Source: Clostridiales bacterium FE2011 (lineage in GTDB: Bacteria; Bacillota; Clostridia; Christensenellales; Aristaeellaceae). From it: a stretch of DNA of 64,000 bases. The position numbers and the translations under genes are program-made. Of the stretch, positions 59,601-64,000 are shown piece by piece (the stretch's first letter is position 1; each line of letters opens with the position of its first letter). The DNA is taken from the NCBI GenBank assembly GCA_017569305.1, contig CP069418.1, forward strand, positions 1,984,001 through 2,048,000. The letters are read 5' to 3'. A model generated the notes under the pieces. That model was not told the origin of the DNA. It did no database searches and saw only the letters and a program-made list of their open reading frames with translations.

Positions 59601-59976
59601 CGGGGAAACCGCGATCACTGCAATTCAGGTTCCGGAGTCGGTCAAAACGATCGGATCCTGTGCGTTTCAGGGCTGCTTCAGCCTGCGGAAGATCAAACTG
59701 CCATCGACCCTTGACTGCATTGAGTTTGCAATCCTCGAGAATTGCAATTCGCTGACGGATATCCAAATCCCGGATACTGTAACGTCCATTGAGGCGCATG
59801 CGTTTGGCGGTTGTTCAAGCATGTACGAACTCAGGATTCCGGATTCCGTAACCAGGCTGGATGAAACGGCGTTTGAATACTGTCCCAATCTTCGCCTGGT
59901 TGTCGGGCGGGACAGCGCCGCAGAAAGCTTCTGCATCCGGAACAACCTGAAGTATTCTTACGCGGAGAATAAGTAA
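56641..59976 (+). CDS. Very large secreted BspA-like leucine-rich-repeat protein
   Basis: About 1111 residues from the ATG at 56641 (GGAGGGG 6 bases upstream). The signal peptide is RLWTCLLFALLLTAVFAAPALA. Five modules follow, each opening with a cassette such as CGDNLTWKLENETLTISGTG, CGKDLTWTLEEDGTLRISGTG or CGANLSWKLEDGTLTISGTG, then several 23-residue LRR_5 repeats (VTSIGANAFNCHTELITVSL type) and a cap of the kind YAEQYCxxxxLPY. Module 2 lacks the opening Cys. There is no sorting signal; the next gene encodes a membrane-anchored partner. Expected role: adhesion or protein capture at the cell surface. Confidence 0.9.
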   Translation: MKPFRYRLWTCLLFALLLTAVFAAPALADEEGTCGDNLTWKLENETLTISGTGAMPDFRTDESVQKPYLWYTLPGTTAPWDGLKFRSLVIEEGVTSIGANAFNCHTELITVSLPDTLKSIGDKAFCYCENMTDFLFPEGVETIGVSAFGDCRGLRNVILPEALTELEYGAFQCCNAIEKITLSDSVKSIAETAFYACFSLKEINLPASLTRIEAGAFASCESLEKVVVERDSYAETFCAKAGLPYAYAQAPVVFGSEGGDGIGWKLENGTLMISGTGAMDNYMRMMGGSQQTTAPWDGQKITRVVVEPGITSIGAFAFWGCEQLKTVVLPDTVTVIGKFAFENCILLREITLPESVTEIGKKAFSQCGSLRTITLPASVSTIGEDAFAGCEKLKDVAVVPGSYAEQYCVENNLPYNSGSAVPEETPAPVPIAVEKAKNTCGKDLTWTLEEDGTLRISGTGRMENYVEIRKEPDKNGKTQYGSSAPWSDSNSGIARVVIEEGVTYIGSQAFTGCAMTEVSLPGSLTSIGEGAFEHCEKLTTAALPDSVTEIGMFVFSECTGLTEIRLSASLTSIGAAAFENCTKLAEITLPESVTNAGMYVFHNCTALNTVTLPDSLQALGEFAFDGCEKLKTVIVPKDSYAEQYCSLRDIEYIYTGSSTEAIPTEAPHGVCGKNLIWTLDNDGTLTISGFGKMDDYDAIYSEPDEYGGSFLLRTTAPWYGRTIYRVVVEEGVERIGSYAFYHCEMLRTIHLPDTLKAAGSYAFGFTKVVDMDLPDSLTSIGASLFFGCHSLESVKLPAGIKLIPADMFCGCDVLRDIVLPETVQRIDTYAFCYCSSLREINLPAAVFDIGSKAFGECTGLENVIVARGSYAEEYCRKQGLPYTYIDGTKPENSGSVYEEGRCGANLSWKLEDGTLTISGTGAMDNYTTKMSGNSVAGVTSPWDARPIDTIIVEEGVTSIGDRAFTYLDKVTEIDLPETLVSIGSEAFGETAITAIQVPESVKTIGSCAFQGCFSLRKIKLPSTLDCIEFAILENCNSLTDIQIPDTVTSIEAHAFGGCSSMYELRIPDSVTRLDETAFEYCPNLRLVVGRDSAAESFCIRNNLKYSYAENK

Positions 59977-60531
59977 ATGAAAAAGTTTGTGAAGAGATAT
60001 CGGTTCTGGCTGATTCTGATCGTGCTGATCCTGATCGCGGCCGGTGCGTTTGCGTCCATGTCCGGCAGGAAACAACCGGAGCGGACAACCATGGAGGACT
60101 GCCGCAGCCTGCTTGCGGATCCGGAAACGAACAGCCGGCTGACGGCCGCCGCTTCCATCATGCTGGGGAAACAGGAGTTCAGCAATTACCTGTTCAGGCA
60201 TGTGCATCCGTATAATTCGAGCCTGCACAGCCTGGAAGAGCTGAAAAATGACGCGTACTTCGCGAAGGAAGAACAGAGCGCCATGCTGGACGCGTTTTCC
60301 CTGCTCAAAGGGCTGACGATGATCAAGTATGACGGCAGCAAGGGCGAGATCCTCAACATTGAGCTGGCCGGGGAGAACTACAGCCGGATCAAGATGTTCT
60401 ATCTTCCGCACACGGAAAAGGACCCGGAGGCGGCGCTCCTCCAGGAGGAATATCTCCAGGCGGCCTATTACGAGATCGCGGAAGTGGATGAGAACTGGTA
60501 TATCGGCGTTCATAAACCGGATAAAGCGTGA
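59977..60531 (+). CDS. Membrane-anchored protein encoded directly after the LRR gene
   Basis: A 184-residue protein with a helix (YRFWLILIVLILIAAGAF, about 8-25) and an extracytoplasmic part with no known motif (TMEDCRSLLADPETNSRLTA, then AEVDENWYIGVHKPDKA at the end). Its ATG follows the LRR stop at once, so the two are translated together. It may hold or display the LRR protein. Family not recognised. Confidence 0.7.
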   Translation: MKKFVKRYRFWLILIVLILIAAGAFASMSGRKQPERTTMEDCRSLLADPETNSRLTAAASIMLGKQEFSNYLFRHVHPYNSSLHSLEELKNDAYFAKEEQSAMLDAFSLLKGLTMIKYDGSKGEILNIELAGENYSRIKMFYLPHTEKDPEAALLQEEYLQAAYYEIAEVDENWYIGVHKPDKA

Positions 60532-60550
60532 CAGAAACGGAAAAACGGGA

Positions 60551-60583
60551 GGACAGTGCGGACAGACCGCACTGTCCTTTTTT
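60551..60583 (+). terminator. Terminator of the large LRR operon
   Basis: A perfect 11-bp stem GGACAGTGCGG/CCGCACTGTCC, loop ACAGA, six T. Confidence 0.92.
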
Positions 60584-60610
60584 GTGCCGGGCCGGAGGCA
60601 GGGTCCACAA

Positions 60611-60665
60611 TTTACACCATTGTTACAACAGCTTGATGACTTTGATACAACCGGGCCGGTATACT
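60611..60665 (+). promoter_or_regulatory. Four-box regulated promoter of the short LRR gene
   Basis: TTTACA (60611), GTTACA (60622), TTGATG (60633), GATACA (60644) at 11-base steps, then -10 TATACT (60660-60665), 49 bases after the first box. A leader of about 110 bases separates it from the ATG. Confidence 0.75.
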
Positions 60666-60784
60666 TTTTGTCAGGAAGCAATGAGGAATTTGTTCCGGCC
60701 GGGGCGTGGAACAGGGAAGAAAAGGGATTCATGCCGCGTTCATTAATTGACAGAGAACGACAGACTATCCGGAGGGATATTTCA

Positions 60785-61246
60785 ATGGACATCCGAAAGA
60801 GCAAAATGTGGATTTTGCTGCTGCTTGTCGCGGTTTTGCTGATGCTGATATACGGCATGAAAAGCTCCTGCGGGGAAAACCTGAAATGGAACCTGAAGGA
60901 CGGTACGCTGACAATTACCGGCAGCGGACGGATGAATGACTATAAAGGAATCCCCGGAGACCGCGGGGCGGATGGAAACCGCCGCATGCTGTGTGTGGAT
61001 ACGCCCTGGGAGGATCACAAAATCTCCCGGATTGTGGTGGAGGACGGGGTTACTTCCATTGGCAATTACGCCTTTGCCTTCTGCCCGGGCCTGAGGGAGA
61101 TTATCCTGCCGGACACGGTCACCTCTATCGGGGATTCCGTGTTTGACGGCAGTGAAAGCCTGGAGATGATCTACGTTGCGGAGGGCAGTTACGCGGAAGC
61201 ATACTGCATCAGCAACGAACTGCCGTACGCGCACCTGACGGTCTGA
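60785..61246 (+). CDS. Short membrane-anchored LRR protein
   Basis: About 153 residues. The ATG at 60785 has GGAGG 9 bases upstream; the frame is open further but unsupported. A helix (MWILLLLVAVLLMLIYGM, about 8-25) precedes one opening cassette (SCGENLKWNLKDGTLTITGSG), two LRR_5 repeats (VTSIGNYAFAFCPGLREIIL, VTSIGDSVFDGSESLEMIYV) and the cap YAEAYCISNELPYAHLTV. It is a single-module version of the protein at 56.6 kb, with a membrane anchor in place of a cleavable signal. Confidence 0.82.
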   Translation: MDIRKSKMWILLLLVAVLLMLIYGMKSSCGENLKWNLKDGTLTITGSGRMNDYKGIPGDRGADGNRRMLCVDTPWEDHKISRIVVEDGVTSIGNYAFAFCPGLREIILPDTVTSIGDSVFDGSESLEMIYVAEGSYAEAYCISNELPYAHLTV

Positions 61247-61267
61247 TGGAAAAAAGCTTGTTTTTTT

Positions 61268-61298
61268 CCGGTCTTGCAAAATAGACCGGTTTATTTTT
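61268..61298 (+). terminator. Terminator of the short LRR gene
   Basis: Stem CCGGTC/GACCGG with loop TTGCAAAATA, then TTTATTTTT. Confidence 0.75.
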
Positions 61299-61340
61299 CA
61301 GCGTTTGTGCTGTATTATGTATCGCAGAAACCATAAAATA

Positions 61341-61432
61341 ACTTCGACGGTAAGGAAACCGTCAAAGCGATCATATGAACGGAGAGTGAGCCCCTTCGAA
61401 ACGGTGGATGTAACACGGGAACAATAAACTGA
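61341..61432 (+). other. Structured leader candidate before the flotillin gene
   Basis: Between the terminator and the flotillin gene lies GC-rich, hairpin-rich sequence: GACGGT/ACCGTC (61346-61363, loop AAGGAA), then ACGGAGAGTGAGCCCC and TTCGAAACGGTGG. The layout (short hairpin, unpaired purine-rich joins) looks like a structured RNA. I could not match it to any riboswitch class I know. Confidence 0.35.
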
Positions 61433-61462
61433 CATACATCAATCATTGAAAGGAGTAAACCC

Positions 61463-62956
61463 ATGGACGCAATTCTCAATTTCATTCAGAACAGCTGGCA
61501 CTGGATCCTGATCGCCATTGTTGCGATTATCATCCTGCTCAAGTTCATTCCCCGGTATAAGATTGCTCCCCCGGATACCGCGCTGATCATTTCCGGCCTG
61601 ATCCGCCGGAACTACAAGGTTCGCAACTCGGACGGCACGGTTTCCGCCAAGAAGTTCGGATACCGGATCATCCGCGGCGGCGCCACCTTCTATATCCCCG
61701 CCATTGAACGGATTGACCAGCTGGATATGTGCCTGAACCAGGTGGATATCCGCACGGCCCAGCCGGTGCCTACCAAGGAATACATTTCCGTGCTGGTGGA
61801 CGCCGTGGCGAACATCAAGATCGGTTCTGACGACCTGTCCATCGCTACCGCGGCCGAGCAGCTGCTGCATTATAACGGCGAGCAGATCAAAGCCCTGGCC
61901 AAGGACGTGCTGGAAGGTAACATGCGTGAAATCATCGGTCAGATGACCATCGCTGAACTGGTCCAGAACCGCGACAAGTTTGCCCAGGAATCCATTAAGG
62001 CCGCTATGGCTGACATGGCCAACATGGGCCTGGAAATTATCAACCTGACGATCCAGAACTTCTCCGACAAGGACGGCAACGTGATCGACACCATGGCTGC
62101 CCGCAACGTCGCCGAGAAGGAACAGGACAAACGTATTGCCGAAGCCGCTGCTGAAAAGGAATCCAAGTTTGCCGAAATGCAGGCTGAAGCTGAAATCGCC
62201 CGCCAGAATCGTGACCTGGAAGTGCAGAAGGCTGCCTTCAAGCAGGAAACGGAAGAAGCCCGCGCCAAGGCTGAAATGGCCTACAAGATCGAGCAGGAAC
62301 GTATCAACAAGACCTTTGCCACCGAGCACGCGGCTGCTGAAATGACCCGCCTTGAAAAGGAAACGGAACTGAAGCGGCAGGCGGTTGAGATCGAGCGTGA
62401 AAAGCTGAACGTGGAGATCCGTGAAAAGGCGAAGGCTGAAAAGGACCGCGCCATTGCCGAAGCTGAGGCGGAGAAGTACCGCAAGCAGGCGGAAGCGGAC
62501 GCTGCCCTGTATGCCGCCGAGAAGGAAGCGGAAGCCATCCGGATGAAGGGTGAAGCGGAAGCCGAAGCCATGCGGAGAAAGGCCGAAGCCATGCAGCTCT
62601 ACGGCCAGGCTGCCATGATGCAGATGGTTACCGAAAAGCTGCCTGACATCGCCCGCGCGGTGTCTGAGCCCCTGAGCAAGACCGAAAAGATCATTCTCTT
62701 CGGTGAAGGCGGAGCCACCTCCATGGCGAGGGACACTGCCGGCACCATGCTGCAGACCTTTGAGGCTGTGAAGGAAGCCGTCGGACTGGATATCCCCAAG
62801 GCCATCCGGAACGTAACCACCGGCGGACTGATCGGCAAGGCCGCGCAGGAAGCGGAAGCCGAAAAGCCCGCAGAGGAAGTAAAGGATGAAACGCCTGCGG
62901 AGGAACCCGTGAATGAGACTCCTGCGGAGGAAACGGATCCCGATACCGGAGTGTAA
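61463..62956 (+). CDS. Flotillin-like SPFH-domain membrane protein
   Basis: A 497-residue protein: one N-terminal helix (WHWILIAIVAIIILLKFI, about 12-29), an SPFH domain (about 35-215, YKIAPPDTALIISGLIRRNY at its start), a coiled-coil region (about 215-385) of alternating Ala, Glu and Lys, and a C-terminal Pro/Glu tail (EEVKDETPAEEPVNETPAEE). Such proteins form oligomers that organise membrane domains. C-ending codons and GAAAGGAG 8 bases upstream suggest strong expression. Confidence 0.93.
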   Translation: MDAILNFIQNSWHWILIAIVAIIILLKFIPRYKIAPPDTALIISGLIRRNYKVRNSDGTVSAKKFGYRIIRGGATFYIPAIERIDQLDMCLNQVDIRTAQPVPTKEYISVLVDAVANIKIGSDDLSIATAAEQLLHYNGEQIKALAKDVLEGNMREIIGQMTIAELVQNRDKFAQESIKAAMADMANMGLEIINLTIQNFSDKDGNVIDTMAARNVAEKEQDKRIAEAAAEKESKFAEMQAEAEIARQNRDLEVQKAAFKQETEEARAKAEMAYKIEQERINKTFATEHAAAEMTRLEKETELKRQAVEIEREKLNVEIREKAKAEKDRAIAEAEAEKYRKQAEADAALYAAEKEAEAIRMKGEAEAEAMRRKAEAMQLYGQAAMMQMVTEKLPDIARAVSEPLSKTEKIILFGEGGATSMARDTAGTMLQTFEAVKEAVGLDIPKAIRNVTTGGLIGKAAQEAEAEKPAEEVKDETPAEEPVNETPAEETDPDTGV

Positions 62957-62977
62957 AATGCTGAGCTGAAAACAGCG

Positions 62978-63005
62978 CCGGCCGGCAGAAATGCCGGCCG
63001 GTTTT
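62978..63005 (+). terminator. Terminator of the flotillin gene
   Basis: A perfect 9-bp stem CCGGCCGGC/GCCGGCCGG, loop AGAAAT, then TTTT. Confidence 0.88.
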
Positions 63006-63006
63006 G

Positions 63007-63053
63007 TGTGATGTGGTCACATTATTGTCAAATTGTGTAAAAAATGTTATACT
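63007..63053 (+). promoter_or_regulatory. Plus-strand promoter with Crp/Fnr-like palindrome
   Basis: The palindrome TGTGA-TGTGG-TCACA (63007-63021) stands just before -35 TTGTCA (63025-63030), a 17-base spacer and -10 TATACT (63048-63053). The transcript would run antisense to the gene at 63096-63341 and either stop at the small hairpin AGGAGAA/TTCTCCT plus T-rich run (63089-63118) or continue to the Crp/Fnr-type gene at 63499. Confidence 0.55.
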
Positions 63054-63095
63054 GACGTTGAAAGATAATGCTTATAATCCATCGCGCAGGAGAAA

Positions 63096-63341
63096 TTACT
63101 TCTCCTTTTCTTCTTCTTTATCCCATCCGACTTTCCGGGTGAATTTCTTCCAGATCCGGGCGGCCCGTTCCTCGATCTCCTGTTCGCTCATGGTCTGGAA
63201 ACCGTAGATCTTGCGCAGCTTTTCCATTTCCTGCTCCCGGGCTTCCGTTTTATCCGGACGCCGGAAGCTGGGCGGGATCTGCTTTTTCACTGTATCCCGG
63301 TATTTGACCGGTACCGGGAGACCGAATGTATCAATCCGCAT
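63096..63341 (-). CDS. Small charged hypothetical protein
   Basis: An 81-residue soluble protein with a basic N-terminal half (VKYRDTVKKQIPPSFRRPDK), a helical part (EQEMEKLRKIYGFQTMSEQE) and a Lys/Glu-rich end (WDKEEEKEK). No signal peptide or family recognised. It has no strong ribosome binding site (only GGTGATC before the ATG), and a promoter points into it from the other strand. Confidence 0.5.
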   Translation of the reverse strand: MRIDTFGLPVPVKYRDTVKKQIPPSFRRPDKTEAREQEMEKLRKIYGFQTMSEQEIEERAARIWKKFTRKVGWDKEEEKEK

Positions 63342-63498
63342 CTGATCACCTCATACTAATAGACGCCTGGGAAACCAAATTGTGACATGAAAACCGACAA
63401 AAAACAATACAAAAACAATTGAAAAACGCAAAGAAGATAAACACAGGCAAATAAAATCCCCGGGATTCATTCCGGGAATCTGACAGGAGGGACATCCG

Positions 63499-64000
63499 AT
63501 GAACGCAGAAACGCTGAAACAGCTCCCTTACTGGGATGAACTTACGCAGAGTGAGAAACAGCAGGTGGCGCAGTCCGCCTATATCCGGTATTACGCGCCG
63601 GGCGAGCGGCTTTTTGGTCCGGATGTGGAATGCGTGGGCATGGTCCACCTTCTCAGCGGGGCTTCCAGGGCTTACCTGCTTTCGGATGAAGGCAGGGAAG
63701 TGACCCTGTTCCGGCTGGAGGAGGGGGATAACTGCATCATTTCCGCTGCCAGCGTGCTGGCACAGATCAACTTTGAATCCTATATGGTGGTTGAGCAGCC
63801 TGCCAGTATCCTGATTGTCCCCGTGAAACTGTTCGGCGAGCTCTGCGAGAATAATATCCATGTACGCTGCTTCGCCTATGAGCTGGCAACCCAGCGGTTC
63901 TCCCAGGTGGTTGCCGCGATTGAGCAGACCCTTTTCTCCCGGCTGGACAAGCGGCTGGCCAAATACCTGCTGGAAACCTATGAGAAAACCGGGATCCGGG
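63499..64000 (+). CDS. Crp/Fnr-family transcriptional regulator (cut by window end)
   Basis: The first 167 residues are present. The cyclic-nucleotide-binding-like beta barrel is visible (YYAPGERLFGPDVECVGMVH, ASRAYLLSDEGREVTLFRLEEGDNCIISAASVL), followed by the long dimer helix (CFAYELATQRFSQVVAAIEQ) and the beginning of the DNA-binding part (LFSRLDKRLAKYLLETYEKT). Cys33-type Fnr iron-sulfur ligands are not evident at the start. AGGAGG is 8 bases before the ATG. The palindrome at 63007 may be its target. Confidence 0.88.
   Translation, partial: MNAETLKQLPYWDELTQSEKQQVAQSAYIRYYAPGERLFGPDVECVGMVHLLSGASRAYLLSDEGREVTLFRLEEGDNCIISAASVLAQINFESYMVVEQPASILIVPVKLFGELCENNIHVRCFAYELATQRFSQVVAAIEQTLFSRLDKRLAKYLLETYEKTGIR

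Noticed and set aside
61341..61432. Assignment of the flotillin leader to a known riboswitch (M-box, yybP-ykoY, glycine, guanidine, c-di-AMP, T-box)
   Set aside because: None of the conserved core sequences I remember for these classes is present.

Overview
The window looks like chromosome of an anaerobic, GC-rich member of the Clostridia (Bacillota). Reasons: strong AGGAGG-type ribosome binding sites, [FeFe]-hydrogenase maturases HydE/F/G with a TM1266-type regulator, an LplA/LplB/YtcP-type sugar transporter under a membrane-bound AraC regulator, several small ECF sigma/anti-sigma pairs, and secreted BspA-like leucine-rich-repeat proteins. A gut or rumen Christensenellales-type lineage is my guess, not something the sequence proves. 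Third codon positions are G/C rich, so most real genes carry long open shadow frames on the other strand. No rRNA, tRNA, CRISPR array, prophage or transposase gene was seen.

Layout. 0-1.7 kb: pyrE and a nucleoside-kinase-like gene. 1.7-8.2 kb: sugar ABC importer (two permeases and a binding protein) with a divergent AraC-type regulator. 8.2-13.2 kb: two tandem secreted paralogues next to a two-component system. 13.2-20.3 kb: ROK sugar kinase, polyphosphate kinase, Na/Pi cotransporter and a diguanylate cyclase. 20.3-21.7 kb: secreted LRR protein. 21.8-26.1 kb: zinc importer znuACB with Cys- or His-rich accessory proteins. 26.2-30.5 kb: hydG-hydE-hydF and the TM1266-family regulator. 30.6-35.7 kb: XRE regulator with MFS exporter, NAD(P)HX repair enzyme and a CPT-like kinase. 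35.8-38.5 kb: ECF sigma/membrane protein pair and a C39-like lipoprotein. 38.7-43.5 kb: M50 protease with two ABC exporters. 43.5-46.3 kb: second two-component system with a secreted Gln/Pro-rich protein. 46.5-49.8 kb: two more ECF sigma modules. 49.9-56.5 kb: patatin, M28 peptidase, ABC exporter, two related small membrane proteins and a Cas4-like nuclease. 56.6-61.2 kb: LRR surface proteins. 61.4-64 kb: flotillin-like protein and a truncated Crp/Fnr regulator.

Two non-coding systems stand out. (1) A family of promoters carries up to four 6-bp boxes at exact 11-bp steps (TTTACA, GTTACA, TTGAtg, GAtACA) ahead of the -10. Four of them have the same 49-base offset to the -10. They precede the two secreted paralogues, a giant LRR protein, a short LRR protein and, in variant form, a third LRR protein, the response-regulator gene at 12.4-13.1 kb and possibly a 73-aa protein. 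I infer a cell-surface regulon run by the OmpR/PhoB-type system at 11.1-13.1 kb. (2) Two arrays of short palindromes with unrelated stem sequences are separated by a near-constant linker, TATTTCACA. They lie at 26.2 kb (4 hairpins) and 33.1-33.4 kb (10 hairpins), and the linker supplies the stop codon of one gene.
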